Shown: positions 49,996 to 59,734 of the stretch, piece by piece
Position numbering within the stretch: the first letter of the stretch is position 1
Layout of the letters: each line of letters begins with the position of its first letter
Origin: Falsiroseomonas sp051859025
Lineage (GTDB): Bacteria > Pseudomonadota > Alphaproteobacteria > Acetobacterales > Acetobacteraceae
Assembly (NCBI RefSeq): GCF_051859025.1
Contig: NZ_JBHYGL010000023.1
Coordinates: 372,001-436,000 of the forward strand
Direction: 5' to 3'
Length of the DNA stretch: 64,000 bases
The notes under the pieces: model-generated
Databases searched by the model: none
What the model was told of the DNA's origin: nothing
The model's input: only the letters and a program-made list of their open reading frames with translations
Position numbers and translations under genes: made by a program

Positions 49996-52176
49996 TCAGC
50001 CGAGCGCCGCCATCTCCCGCCACTCGGCCTCCGTCAGCACCCGCAGGCCGAGCTCCGCCGCCTTGGTGGCCTTGCTGCCGGCCTCGGCGCCGACGATGAC
50101 GAAGTCCGTCTTCTTCGACACGCTCTTGGTCACCTTCGCCCCCAGCCGTTCCGCCTGCGCCTCCGCCTCGTCCCGCGACATGGTCTGGAGCGATCCGGTG
50201 AAGACGACGGTCCTGCCGGCGAAGGGGTTGTCCGCCGTCGCGGCGACGATGGTTTCCTGCGGCGTCACCTCCCGCGCCAGATCGTCCAGCGCGGCCAGGT
50301 TTCGGGGCTCCATGAAGAACTCGGCGAGTTCGGTCGCGATGGCGGGGCCGATGCCCTGGATGGAGCCCAGCTCCTCCCGCGCCTCGGACCCGATGGTGGT
50401 GGCGGCGAGCATCCTGCCGCGCCACTCGCGAAAATCGTGGTAGTGGCGGGCCAGCAGCTTGGCATTCGCCTCCCCGATCCGGCGGATGCCGAGGGCGAAG
50501 ATGAAGCGTTCGAAGGGCACGCTGCGCCGCGCTTCGATGGCGGCGAGCAGGTTCGCCACCTTCTTCGCATCCTTCTTTGCAACCCCTTGGGATCGCGCTC
50601 CCCAGCCTTCCCAGCCCCGCATCGTCTCCGCGTGTTGGGCGAGGCGGAAGATGTCGGCGGGGCTCTTCACCAGGCCCTCCTCGAACAGCTTCTGCACGTT
50701 TTCCGCGCCCAGGCCCTCGATATCCATGGCGTTGCGGCGGGCGAAGTGGATCAGGCGCTCCACCGTCTGCGCAGGGCAGATGAGGCCGCCGGTGCAGCGC
50801 TTCACGACCTCACCGGGCGGGCGCACGGCGTGGCTGCCGCAGGCTGGGCAGCGGTCCGGGAAGGCGAAGGGGACCGCGCCCTCCGGCCGCTTGTCCAGGA
50901 CCACGCCCAGGATCTGCGGGATAACGTCACCGGCGCGCTGCAGCATCACCGTGTCGCCGATCCGCACATCCTTGCGGGCGATCTCGTCTTCGTTGTGCAG
51001 GCTGGCATGGCTGACCATGACGCCGCCGACGCTGACGGGCTGCATCACCGCGCGCGGCGTCAGCGCGCCGGTGCGCCCCACCTGGATCTCGATGCCGAGC
51101 AGCACCGTGGTCGCCTGCTCCGCCGGGAATTTCCAGGCGATAGCCCAGCGCGGTGCGCGGCCGACGAAGCCGAGGCGCCTTTGCCAGTCCAGCCGGTTCA
51201 GCTTGTAGACGACGCCATCGATGTCATAGGCGAGGCCCGCGCGCTGTTCGCCCATGCGCCGCTGGAACGCCAGCGCCGCCTCCTCATCGGCGAGCAATTC
51301 GGAAACCGGGTTCACCGTGAAGCCCCAGTCCCGCAGCCGCTGGAGCCAGCCTTCATGCGTCTCCGCCGGCTGTTCGCTGGCCTCGCCCATCGCATAGGCG
51401 AAGAGCTTCAGCGGGCGCTGCGCCGTGATGGTCGGGTCCAGCTGCCGCAGCGAACCCGCCGCCGCGTTGCGCGGATTGGCAGGGATGGTGACTGCCGCGC
51501 CGACCTTCTCCCCCTTCGCGCGCCGTTCGTCTCGCTCTGCCGCCGCCTGTTCCTGCTGGGCGCGGAAACGAAGGAAATCAGCCTTGTCCATGAAGACCTC
51601 GCCGCGGATCTCGATCCGGGCGGGGAAGGGGGCGGGCAGCTGGCGCGGCAGGTCGGCCAGCGTCAGCAGGTTGCGGGTGACATCCTCGCCTTCCGTCCCG
51701 TCGCCGCGCGTGGCGCCGCGCACGAAGGCGCCGTTCTCATAGGTCAGGTTGATCGACAGGCCGTCGATCTTGGGTTCCCCCACGAAGGCCAGCTTCTCCT
51801 CGGCATCAAGCCGCAGGAAGCGCCTGATGGAGGCACAGAACTCGAGAAAATCCGCATCGGCGAAGGCGTTGTCGAGCGAGAGCATCGGCACGCCGTGGCG
51901 CAGCTTGGCGAAGCCCTCCGCGGTGTCGGCACCCACGCGGCGGCTCGGGCTGTCTTCCCGCACCAGTTCCGGGAAGCGCGCCTCGATCGCGCGGTTGCGG
52001 CGGACCAGGGCGTCGTAGTCGGCATCGCTGATCTCCGGCGCATCCAGCTTGTGGTAGCGATCGTCGTGATGCGCGATCTCGGCGGCCAGCGCGGCGAGTT
52101 CCGCCTGCGCTTCCTCATCCGTCAGCGCCTCCACCACCCGTGCCCGCAGCGCCGGATCGCTGGCCTGGTCATTCAT
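49996..52176 (-). CDS. ligA: NAD-dependent DNA ligase
   Basis: This 726-residue enzyme seals DNA nicks during replication and repair using NAD+. It has an N-terminal Ia region (HHDDRYHKLDAPEISDADYD), adenylation Lys in GEPKIDGLSINL, OB fold, four-Cys zinc finger (CPACGSHAV...CTGGLICPAQ), HhH repeats (IEGLGAENVQKL and later) and a C-terminal BRCT domain (FAGRTVVFTGSLQTMSRDEA). Its ATG overlaps the stop of the upstream GNAT gene (ATGA), so ligA is translated with it. Confidence 0.98.
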   Translation of the reverse strand: MNDQASDPALRARVVEALTDEEAQAELAALAAEIAHHDDRYHKLDAPEISDADYDALVRRNRAIEARFPELVREDSPSRRVGADTAEGFAKLRHGVPMLSLDNAFADADFLEFCASIRRFLRLDAEEKLAFVGEPKIDGLSINLTYENGAFVRGATRGDGTEGEDVTRNLLTLADLPRQLPAPFPARIEIRGEVFMDKADFLRFRAQQEQAAAERDERRAKGEKVGAAVTIPANPRNAAAGSLRQLDPTITAQRPLKLFAYAMGEASEQPAETHEGWLQRLRDWGFTVNPVSELLADEEAALAFQRRMGEQRAGLAYDIDGVVYKLNRLDWQRRLGFVGRAPRWAIAWKFPAEQATTVLLGIEIQVGRTGALTPRAVMQPVSVGGVMVSHASLHNEDEIARKDVRIGDTVMLQRAGDVIPQILGVVLDKRPEGAVPFAFPDRCPACGSHAVRPPGEVVKRCTGGLICPAQTVERLIHFARRNAMDIEGLGAENVQKLFEEGLVKSPADIFRLAQHAETMRGWEGWGARSQGVAKKDAKKVANLLAAIEARRSVPFERFIFALGIRRIGEANAKLLARHYHDFREWRGRMLAATTIGSEAREELGSIQGIGPAIATELAEFFMEPRNLAALDDLAREVTPQETIVAATADNPFAGRTVVFTGSLQTMSRDEAEAQAERLGAKVTKSVSKKTDFVIVGAEAGSKATKAAELGLRVLTEAEWREMAALG

Positions 52177-52691
52177 TCCCGATGCTCCGCCGCCAGGCGC
52201 CGCAGCGCCTCGCCTTCCAGGATCTCGCCACTGAAGCGGCCTTCGCTGGCGGCGCCGATGGCGCGGTAGAAAGCGGTCGCTTCCCCATCGCCCTCATCGA
52301 CGCCCCACCAGAGGCACTCCGCCCCGCGGTGTAGCGCCTCCGCCGCCAGGCGCGCCATCAGGGCACGTGCCAGGCCGTGCCGGCGCGCTTCAGGCAGCAC
52401 GTAGAGGTCGAGCAGCATCAGCGCATCCGCCTGGCGCTCGGCATCGTAGATGTAGCCGGCGGTCGCGAAGCCGACGACCGTGCCCGCCCGCTCCGCCACG
52501 CGCAGGATCGCCCGCGCCGCTGGGCCGATCAGGTCCCGCCCGGCCACGGAAGCGGTCATCGGCCGCTGCGGCGGAGTGCCGTCCAGGCTGTTGATGGCGT
52601 TGACCAGCGCGGCGACGGCCGCGGCATCCGCCGGCGTGTCGGGACGGATGCGGGCGGCGGAATCGTGCCCAGCGCCTCGGCTGTCCGTCAT
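52173..52691 (-). CDS. GNAT-family N-acetyltransferase upstream of ligA
   Basis: This protein has 172 residues from ATG 52691; an alternative start at 52703 adds four. The GNAT core is ARIRPDTPADAAAVAALVNA, LLDLYVLPEARRHGLARALM with the RRHGLA acetyl-CoA loop, and ATAFYRAIGA. The substrate is unknown. The coupling to ligA is by an overlapping stop/start. Confidence 0.85.
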   Translation of the reverse strand: MTDSRGAGHDSAARIRPDTPADAAAVAALVNAINSLDGTPPQRPMTASVAGRDLIGPAARAILRVAERAGTVVGFATAGYIYDAERQADALMLLDLYVLPEARRHGLARALMARLAAEALHRGAECLWWGVDEGDGEATAFYRAIGAASEGRFSGEILEGEALRRLAAEHRE

Positions 52692-52817
52692 CCCTGGCCC
52701 CACCTTTCGCCCGATCCGCGGCCGGGGGACCGCGTAAAGCGTCTTTAGCCCCTGAAAAATTGAGAGCTTTCGTTCGTCTTGCCGACAAGTATCTGATTCG
52801 ACGGGAAATTCCGAAAT

Positions 52818-52853
52818 CCGCTAAAGCGCATTTAGCCGATTTAGGCGTTTTAG
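52818..52853. repeat. Short phased CTAAA repeats upstream of the GNAT-ligA unit
   Basis: Read on the minus strand, CTAAAACGC, CTAAATCGG, CTAAATGCG and CTTTAGCGG follow one another at 9-base steps in a locally AT-rich gap (52704-52959) between recN and the GNAT gene. A further ctttag occurs at 52742. This may be a regulator site or simple sequence drift. Confidence 0.4.
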
Positions 52854-52959
52854 TACCGTTTTCGCAGGGGGGGCGAGGGGACAGAGTGGTGTCGGTGGCA
52901 GCATGAACATACCAAGAACATGGTCCGGGCGCCACGGATTTCATGGCGCCGGCGCCCCG

Positions 52960-54642
52960 CTACAGCAGCGACCCGGCCAGCAGGCTGTCCGCCGCCATGC
53001 GCGCTGCTTCCGTCACCTTCTCCCCCGCCAGCATGCGGGCTATCTCCTCCCGCCGCGCGGGCACATCGAGCGGCACGACGCGCGTTTCCGCCCGCCCGGC
53101 CTTCACCTGCTTCGCGACCGAGAAATGCCGCCCGCCGCGCGCCGCGACCTGCGGCGAATGCGTCACCACCAGCACCTGCAGCCGTTCGGCCACCCGGGCC
53201 AGCCTGTCGCCCACCGCCGCGGCGGTGGCGCCGCCGACGCCACTATCGACCTCATCGAACACCAGCGTCGGCACCGGCGACCCGCGCGCCAGCACCACCT
53301 TGAAGGCCAGCATCAGGCGCGACAGCTCTCCGCCCGAGGCCACCTTGTCCAGCGCCCCCGGCGCCTGGCCGGGGTTGGTGGAGACGAGGAAGGTGACGCG
53401 GTCCATCCCATCCGGGCCCCAGGCGGGTTCCGGCTTCTCCGCCACCTCCACCACCAGGCGCGCGCGATCCAGCTTCAGCGGCGGCAATTCCCGGGCGATC
53501 GATTTCTCCAGCTTCTGCGCCGCATCCCGTCGTGCCGCCGTCAGGCGCCCGGCTGCCCCGACATAGGCTTCGCGAGTCTCCCGTGCCCGGCGTTCCGCCG
53601 CCGCCACCTGGCCCGTTCCCGCATCCAGCGCCGCAAGGCGGGCCTTCAGCGAGACCAGCAGCGCCGGCAGTTCCACCACCGGCACCAGATGCTTCCGGGC
53701 GGAGGCGCGCAGCGCGAAGAGCCGCTCCTCCACATGTTCCAGTCGGCGCGGGTCGGCGGAGGCCTCATGCGACAGCCGCTCCAGTGCCGTCTCGGCGTCC
53801 GACAGCGCATCCAGCGCCCGGCCGAGCGCTTCGAGAGCGGGCTCGGCATCCGTGTTGGGGGCGGGCAGGCGTTCCAGGGCTCGGGATGCGCTGCGCAGCG
53901 CCGCGCCGGGATTGGCGCTGCGGCGGTCCCGCGGCTGCAGGGCCGCCAGGGCTTCCGCGATGGCCTCGCCCCGCCGTTCGCCCTGCTGCAGGTGCTGGCG
54001 TTCGGCCGCCAGCTGGTCTTCCTCGCCCTCGACCGGGGCCAGATCCTCCAGCTCACCGACGGCGTGGCGCAGGAATTCCTCATCCCGCTGCGCGGCGGCG
54101 ATTTCCTCCCGCGCCGTGGCCAGGGCGCGCTCCGCCTCCCGCCAGCTGCGATGGGCCTCCGCCACCGAGCCGCGCAGGGCGTCGAGCGCGCCGGAGGCAT
54201 CGAGCAGCCCGGCGTGATGCGTGGGATCGGCCAGGCCGACCTGGTCGTGCTGGCCCTGCACCTCGACCAGCATGGCGCCGAGCCGGCGCAGCATGGCCAG
54301 GCCCACGGGCTGGTCGTTCACGAAGGCGCGGCTGCGGCCATCGGCGGTGACGATGCGGCGGAGGACGATCTCCTCCTCCGACTCGATCCCCTGTTCGATG
54401 AGGAGGGCGCGGGCGGGGTGCTGGTCCCCGGGCGCGAAGGCGGCGGCGACGCTGGCCTGCGCCTGGCCCGCCCGCACCAGCCCGCCGCCGGAGGAGCGGG
54501 CGCCGAGTGCCAGGCCCAGGCTGTCCAGCAGGATGGATTTGCCGGCGCCGGTCTCACCGGTCAGCACCGTCAGGCCCGGGCCGAAGACCAGGTCCAGCCG
54601 CTCGATCAGCACAACGTCCCGGATGGCGAGGGCGGTCAGCAC
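52960..54642 (-). CDS. recN: DNA repair protein RecN
   Basis: This 560-residue SMC-like ATPase acts in double-strand-break repair. I place the start at GTG 54642 (VLTALAIRDVVLIERLDLVF), since the frame upstream runs into bamD. It has Walker A GETGAGKSILL, a long coiled coil (about 150-400), signature VASGGELSRLMLAFK, Walker B TLVFDEVDSGVGG and the late VVTHSPQVAARG. It lies 22 bases downstream of bamD and is probably co-transcribed with it. Confidence 0.96.
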   Translation of the reverse strand: MLTALAIRDVVLIERLDLVFGPGLTVLTGETGAGKSILLDSLGLALGARSSGGGLVRAGQAQASVAAAFAPGDQHPARALLIEQGIESEEEIVLRRIVTADGRSRAFVNDQPVGLAMLRRLGAMLVEVQGQHDQVGLADPTHHAGLLDASGALDALRGSVAEAHRSWREAERALATAREEIAAAQRDEEFLRHAVGELEDLAPVEGEEDQLAAERQHLQQGERRGEAIAEALAALQPRDRRSANPGAALRSASRALERLPAPNTDAEPALEALGRALDALSDAETALERLSHEASADPRRLEHVEERLFALRASARKHLVPVVELPALLVSLKARLAALDAGTGQVAAAERRARETREAYVGAAGRLTAARRDAAQKLEKSIARELPPLKLDRARLVVEVAEKPEPAWGPDGMDRVTFLVSTNPGQAPGALDKVASGGELSRLMLAFKVVLARGSPVPTLVFDEVDSGVGGATAAAVGDRLARVAERLQVLVVTHSPQVAARGGRHFSVAKQVKAGRAETRVVPLDVPARREEIARMLAGEKVTEAARMAADSLLAGSLL

Positions 54643-54664
54643 GGCAGGCGCTGCGCCCCGCTTC

Positions 54665-55531
54665 TCAGAAGATCCAGCCCACGGCCCGGCGGATGAAGCC
54701 GGGCCGGTTCTGTTCGGCCGGCTCCGCGCCATCGACCAGCAGCGCGTAGCTGTCCTGGTACCATTCGCTGCCGGGGTAGTTGTGGCCGAGCACGGAGGCG
54801 GTGCGCCGCGCCTCATCCGTCAGCCCGAGCGCCAAGTAGATTTCCGTCAGGCGATGGAGTGCTTCCGGAACGTGGTTGGTGGTCTGGTATTCATCGACCA
54901 CGCGGCGGAAGCGGCCGATGGCGGCGGTGTAGAGGCGCCGGTTCTGGTAGAAGCGGCCCACCACCATCTCCCGCCCCGCCAGATGGTCGCGGGCCAGGTC
55001 CATCTTCAGCCGCGCATCGCGGGCGTAGGGCGTGTTGGGGAAGCGGTTCGCGACATCCTGCAGCGCGGCCATCGCCTGTTCCGTCGTGCGCTGGTCGCGT
55101 TCCGTGTCGTTGATCTGCTCATAGTAGCAGAGCGCGCGGAGGTAATAGGCGTAGGCGATGTCGCGATGCGCGGGGTGCAGCTGGATGAAGCGGTCCAGCG
55201 CGCCGAGGGCTTCCGTGTAGCGGTTGCGCATGTACTCGCCATAGGCGGACATGAGCTTCGCGTTGGTGGCGAAGGCCGAATAGGGGTGCTCGCGCTCCAC
55301 CGTATCGAACAGCTGGACCGCGCGCTGGTAGCGTTCGGCGTTCAGCTCCTCCATCCCCGCGGCATAGAGCGCTTCCGGCGAGGTATCCTGGCCGGTGGCG
55401 CCCGGCCGCGTGGCGCCGGCGCCAAGCGACGTTCCGCGACCGTCCCAGGCGGTGGGCCCGGAACACGCCGCGATGGGCAGGATGAGGACGAGGGGCAGCA
55501 TTCGTCGGAGCATTATGGACCGGTCACGCAT
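54665..55531 (-). CDS. bamD: Outer-membrane assembly lipoprotein BamD
   Basis: This 288-residue lipoprotein has lipobox IAACSG, so Cys about 23 is lipidated. TPR units follow: ALYAAGMEELNAERYQRAVQLF, AYGEYMRNRYTEALGALDRF, and DVANRFPNTPYARDARLKMD. It is an essential partner of BamA in inserting outer-membrane beta-barrels. Internal ATGs at 55513 and 55501 are alternative starts. Confidence 0.95.
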   Translation of the reverse strand: MRDRSIMLRRMLPLVLILPIAACSGPTAWDGRGTSLGAGATRPGATGQDTSPEALYAAGMEELNAERYQRAVQLFDTVEREHPYSAFATNAKLMSAYGEYMRNRYTEALGALDRFIQLHPAHRDIAYAYYLRALCYYEQINDTERDQRTTEQAMAALQDVANRFPNTPYARDARLKMDLARDHLAGREMVVGRFYQNRRLYTAAIGRFRRVVDEYQTTNHVPEALHRLTEIYLALGLTDEARRTASVLGHNYPGSEWYQDSYALLVDGAEPAEQNRPGFIRRAVGWIF

Positions 55532-55666
55532 GAGAACCCCCCTATACCACGCCGCGGCCCACCAGGGGCAAGGCGGGGGGCGCGCTTCGTGAGAAGCCTT
55601 CGCCTGCCCCGTTCCTATGGGGTGATGCGGCAGCCGCGGCCGGCTTGCAACCGCGATCCTGGTGGA

Positions 55667-56614
55667 TCAGGCCATGGCCGGCGCGGCGGCGGCCGGCATC
55701 CGGGTGGTGGCGCCGTCCATCGGCACCTCGCCCTCGACCAGGCGCCAGGCGCTGCGGTCGGCGAACATCGCCCGCAACAGCTTGTTGTTGAGCGCATGGC
55801 CGGAGCGGTGGCCGATGAAGCGGCCGGACAATTGGGCGCCCGCCAGGGCAAGGTCGCCGACCACGTCCAGCAGCTTGTGGCGCACGAATTCATCGGGCCG
55901 TCGCAGGCCGCCCGGGTTCAGCACCAGCGGGCCGTCCACGACGATCGCATTGGCCAGGCTGCCGCCCTGCGCCAGGCCGGCGGCGCGCAGGCGCGCGATT
56001 TCCTCGGCCAGGGTGAAGGTCCGCGCATCCGCCAGGCCGGCCCGGAAGGCCGCGGGGGTGACGCGCATGCCCACGCTCTGGCTGCCGATGGCGGTGGAGG
56101 GGAAGTCGATCGTCAACTCGGCCTCGAACCCCGCGGTCGCGGAAGGCTGGAGTTCGACGAAGGCGCCCTTTTCCTCGACCCGGACTCGGCGCAGCACCTC
56201 GATCACCGGGGCCGGCAGGTTCAGGCTGGTGGTGCCGGCGCAATCGATCAGGAAGACGAAGGGCGCGGCCGAGCCGTCGAGAATCGGGACCTCCGCGCCA
56301 TCGATGTCCAGGATTGCATCCGTCACGCCCGTGCCGGCCAGCGCCGCCATCACGTGCTCCACCGTGCCGATTCGCGCCTGCGGGGCGTCGGCCGCGACGA
56401 GGGCGGTGCAGAGGCGGGTATCGGCGACGCGGTCGAATCGGGCGGGGACATCAATGCCGAGGTCGGTGCGGCGGAAGACGATGCCGGTGCCGGCGGCGGC
56501 GGGGCGAAGGGTCAGGGAAACGCGGCGGCCGCTATGCAGCCCGACGCCGACGCAGCCGATCGCGGTCTTCAGCGTCTTGCGCCGCGCCCTGTCGATCGGA
56601 AGGAAACCGTCCAT
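55667..56614 (-). CDS. lpxC: UDP-3-O-acyl-N-acetylglucosamine deacetylase
   Basis: This 315-residue zinc enzyme catalyses the first committed step of lipid A synthesis. Visible features: KTAIGCVGVGLHSGRRVSL at the N-terminus; the zinc His in TVEHVMAALAG; HKLLDVVGD with the other zinc His and Asp; and the catalytic base region FIGHRSGHALN. It lies between ftsZ and bamD, the usual place at the end of the cell-wall cluster. Confidence 0.97.
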   Translation of the reverse strand: MDGFLPIDRARRKTLKTAIGCVGVGLHSGRRVSLTLRPAAAGTGIVFRRTDLGIDVPARFDRVADTRLCTALVAADAPQARIGTVEHVMAALAGTGVTDAILDIDGAEVPILDGSAAPFVFLIDCAGTTSLNLPAPVIEVLRRVRVEEKGAFVELQPSATAGFEAELTIDFPSTAIGSQSVGMRVTPAAFRAGLADARTFTLAEEIARLRAAGLAQGGSLANAIVVDGPLVLNPGGLRRPDEFVRHKLLDVVGDLALAGAQLSGRFIGHRSGHALNNKLLRAMFADRSAWRLVEGEVPMDGATTRMPAAAAPAMA

Positions 56615-56827
56615 CTGCTTGCGCCTCTGTCTGCGCCGCGTGACCGGGCCCGCATCTGCGGACCCCTTCAGCGGCGCATCCCCCGTTCAAAAGACGCCGG
56701 CCCACATTTTGCGGTTGCACCAGCGCAGGGGCCCAGCCCGGACCACCAAGGCTAAAATGGCAGTCGGACCCGCGGAATGCTATTCAAGCCTTGTTTCGCG
56801 GTATTACGTCGTAAGTCATTGAAATCA

Positions 56828-56854
56828 GGGCATTGCTGTGTCGCAGCAATGCCC
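56828..56854 (-). terminator. Strong hairpin downstream of ftsZ
   Basis: GGGCATTGCTG-TGTCG-CAGCAATGCCC is a perfect 11-bp stem with a five-base loop, 10 bases after the ftsZ stop. It separates ftsZ from lpxC and probably ends or attenuates the division transcript. No U tract follows, so full termination is not certain. Confidence 0.65.
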
Positions 56855-56864
56855 TATTTCAGCC

Positions 56865-58364
56865 TCAATTACTCTGGCGGCGCAGGAAGGTCGGGATGTC
56901 GAGCCCCATCTCATCCTGCTGCGGTGCACGCGCCACCGGGCGGGGCGCCGCCGGCGGTTCGATGCGCGCCGGCATCGGTGCGGGGGCCTGCGCTTCCGGC
57001 ACATCGCGGCGCATCAGGCCGGTCGCCCGGCGGAACAGGTTGTTCAGCCCCCCGGTCTGGGCCGGGGCGGGCGCGGCCGGGGCCCTGGTGGTGGCCGGCG
57101 CGCGGAGGCCGACTTCCGCCTGCTGCGCCATCACGACGGGACCCTCCACGACCGCCTGGGGCTCCGGCGCCACCGGGGCGGGGGCGGGGGCCACGGGCTG
57201 CGCAACGACCGGCGCGACATAGGATTGGGCCGGGCGCATCGCGGCCGGCGCCGGCGCCGCGGCAACCCGCGGCGTGAAGCCGCCGGGGGAGCGCATGGCC
57301 GGGGCGGGGGCGACATTCGCCGTCGCAACCGCCTGCACCGGGGCGCCGCCGCCCATCGCCACCAGCTTCGGCCGCTCCGCATCCCGCGCTTCCCGCGCAT
57401 CGATGCCGGTCGCGACGACGGAGACGCGCAGGCGCCCGTTCATCGTCTCATCGACCGAGGAGCCGAAGATGATGTTCGCATCCTCGTCCACTTCCTTGCG
57501 GATTCGATTCGCGGCCTCATCGACCTCGAACAGCGTCATGTCGTAGCCGCCGGTGATGTTGATCAGCACGCCGCGCGCGCCGCGCATGGACGTGTCTTCC
57601 AGCAGCGGGTTGCTGATCGCGGCCTCGCTGGCCTTGATGGCGCGGTCCTCGCCCTCGGCCTCGCCCGTGCCCATCATCGCCTTGCCCATCTCCGCCATGA
57701 CGGTGCGGATGTCGGCGAAGTCGAGGTTCACCAGGCCCGGATTGACCATCAGGTCCGTCACGCCGCGCACGCCCATGTAGAGGACGTTGTCGGCCATCTT
57801 GAAGGCCTCGGCGAAGGTCGTGCGCTCATTCGCCAGCCTGAACAGGTTCTGGTTCGGGATGACGATCAGCGTATCGACGAATTGCTGCAGTTCCTCGATC
57901 CCCGCATCGGCGGACTTCTTCCGCTTCGGGCCTTCGAAGTCGAAGGGCTTCGTCACCACGCCGACGGTCAGGATGCCGCGTTCGCGCGCCATGCGCGCGA
58001 TCACCGGCGCAGCACCCGTGCCGGTGCCGCCGCCCATGCCGGCGGTCACGAAGACCATGTGGCAGCCATCGAGGTGGCGGGCCAGTTCCTCGGTCGCTTC
58101 CTCCGCGGCGGCGCGGCCGATCTCGGGCTTCGCGCCGGCGCCGAGTCCCTGCGTCAGATGCGGGCCGAGTTGCACGCGGCGATCAGCCTTGCTGTGCACC
58201 AGCGATTGCGCATCGGTATTGGCGACGAGGAATTCCACGCCTTCCAGACCCATGGCGACCATGTTGTTCACGGCATTGGTGCCGCCACCGCCGACGCCGA
58301 CGACGGTGATCCGCGGGCTGAAGTCGGTGTGCTGGTGGATCGGGATGGTCAGGTTCAGGGTCAT
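56865..58364 (-). CDS. ftsZ: Cell division GTPase FtsZ
   Basis: This 499-residue tubulin homologue forms the Z ring. It has VVGVGGGGTNAVNNM, the GTP motif GGGTGTGAAPVIA and T7 loop NLDFADIRTVM. The core ends near residue 320. A Pro/Ala-rich linker of about 150 residues follows, and the conserved C-terminal peptide LDIPTFLRRQSN binds FtsA. The long linker is typical of alphaproteobacteria. Confidence 0.98.
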   Translation of the reverse strand: MTLNLTIPIHQHTDFSPRITVVGVGGGGTNAVNNMVAMGLEGVEFLVANTDAQSLVHSKADRRVQLGPHLTQGLGAGAKPEIGRAAAEEATEELARHLDGCHMVFVTAGMGGGTGTGAAPVIARMARERGILTVGVVTKPFDFEGPKRKKSADAGIEELQQFVDTLIVIPNQNLFRLANERTTFAEAFKMADNVLYMGVRGVTDLMVNPGLVNLDFADIRTVMAEMGKAMMGTGEAEGEDRAIKASEAAISNPLLEDTSMRGARGVLINITGGYDMTLFEVDEAANRIRKEVDEDANIIFGSSVDETMNGRLRVSVVATGIDAREARDAERPKLVAMGGGAPVQAVATANVAPAPAMRSPGGFTPRVAAAPAPAAMRPAQSYVAPVVAQPVAPAPAPVAPEPQAVVEGPVVMAQQAEVGLRAPATTRAPAAPAPAQTGGLNNLFRRATGLMRRDVPEAQAPAPMPARIEPPAAPRPVARAPQQDEMGLDIPTFLRRQSN

Positions 58365-58441
58365 GTGTGGGGGCCTCTCCTGGAACTCAGCCTAGCGCAC
58401 CGGCCGGGGGATTGGGATGGGGGTAATGCAGCGCGGACGCA

Positions 58442-59734
58442 TCACAAGCGGTCCCGCAGCCAACCATAGAGACGCCGAATCGGGCCCTGCGGCCGATCGA
58501 TTCCAGGCGCGATGTCAACAACAGGGCGTCCTTCGCCCGCACCCCAGGCAAGAAGGCCGATCGCTGCCGCGAAGGGCGGTCCGCCGGCCGTATCCGGCAG
58601 GCCGCGCACGCTGCGTGGCCTGCCGATTCGCACCTGCCGGTCCAGCACCCGCGCCGCCAGTTCGCGCGCGCCGATCATCTGGCTCGCGCCGCCCGTCAGC
58701 ACCACGCGCGTGCCCGCTTCCTTCGCGACTCCGGCCTGTTCCAGCCTCTCGCGCACGAATTCGAAGGTTTCCTCCAGCCGCGGGCGGATGATGTTCACGA
58801 TCATCGCTCGCGGCACGCGCGCGATGTGGTCCTCATCCTCGCCGACCAGCGGCACGGGCAGCATCTCGCGCTCATCATCCGCCGCCGCCAGCGCGCCGCC
58901 ATGCAGCGTCTTCAGCCGTTCTGCGTGGCTGATGGGCGTGGAGAGGACGCGCGCCAGGTCGTTCGTCACCTGCCAGCCGCCCACGGGAATCTGCGCGGTG
59001 TGGATCAGCTGGCCTTCGCTGAACACGGCGATAGAGGTGGTGCCGCCGCCCATGTCGATGACGGTCGCGCCGATTCGCTTCTCATCCTCAACCAGCGTCG
59101 CGAGACCGGCGGCGAGCGGGGAGGAAACCAACTCCTCCACCTCCAGGTCGCAGCGCGCGAGGCACGCGCCGAGGTTGCGCAGCGCGGCTTGTGACGCATC
59201 CACCAGGTGCACGCGCGCGCCGAGCGTGTCGCAGACCATGCCGCGCGGATCCTCGACACCCGGCGTGGCATCGACGGTGAAGGAGACGGGGGAACCATGC
59301 ACCGTCTCCCGCCCATCCTCCGTGCCGCGGCGCCGGCCTTCATGCAGAATCGCGCGCAGATCGGCATCCGTCACCGCGCGTCCGCCGATCGGCCACTGCA
59401 CGTGCAGCAGGCGCGAATCGGGCTGGCCGCAGGACAGGTTCACGATGGCGCCGGATAGCTGCGTGTCCGACATCTCCTCCGCCTGGCCGACGGCGGCGCG
59501 GATGGCGCGTTCCGCTTCCTCCAGGTCGATGATCGACCCGCCCTTCACGCCGCGTCCGCGCTGCCAGCCGAAGCCGAGCACGCGCGGTTCCCCATCGCCC
59601 TCGATCCGCGCGATCAGGCAGACGACCTTGGTCGTGCCGATGTCGAGCACGCCGAAGGGGCCGCTGCGCGCGCCGCGGCGGCGCTTTTCCTGCGGGGGAT
59701 CGAGGCCGGCGGGCAGGCGGGACAGAGCGTTCAT
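58442..59734 (-). CDS. ftsA: Cell division protein FtsA
   Basis: This 430-residue actin-like protein tethers FtsZ to the membrane. It has phosphate-1 motif LDIGTTKVVCLIA, phosphate-2 motif VIDMGGGTTSIAVF, adenosine motif VVLTGGASQMIG and a C-terminal amphipathic helix (IRRLYGWLRDRL). The start overlaps the ftsQ stop (ATGA). Confidence 0.97.
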   Translation of the reverse strand: MNALSRLPAGLDPPQEKRRRGARSGPFGVLDIGTTKVVCLIARIEGDGEPRVLGFGWQRGRGVKGGSIIDLEEAERAIRAAVGQAEEMSDTQLSGAIVNLSCGQPDSRLLHVQWPIGGRAVTDADLRAILHEGRRRGTEDGRETVHGSPVSFTVDATPGVEDPRGMVCDTLGARVHLVDASQAALRNLGACLARCDLEVEELVSSPLAAGLATLVEDEKRIGATVIDMGGGTTSIAVFSEGQLIHTAQIPVGGWQVTNDLARVLSTPISHAERLKTLHGGALAAADDEREMLPVPLVGEDEDHIARVPRAMIVNIIRPRLEETFEFVRERLEQAGVAKEAGTRVVLTGGASQMIGARELAARVLDRQVRIGRPRSVRGLPDTAGGPPFAAAIGLLAWGAGEGRPVVDIAPGIDRPQGPIRRLYGWLRDRL

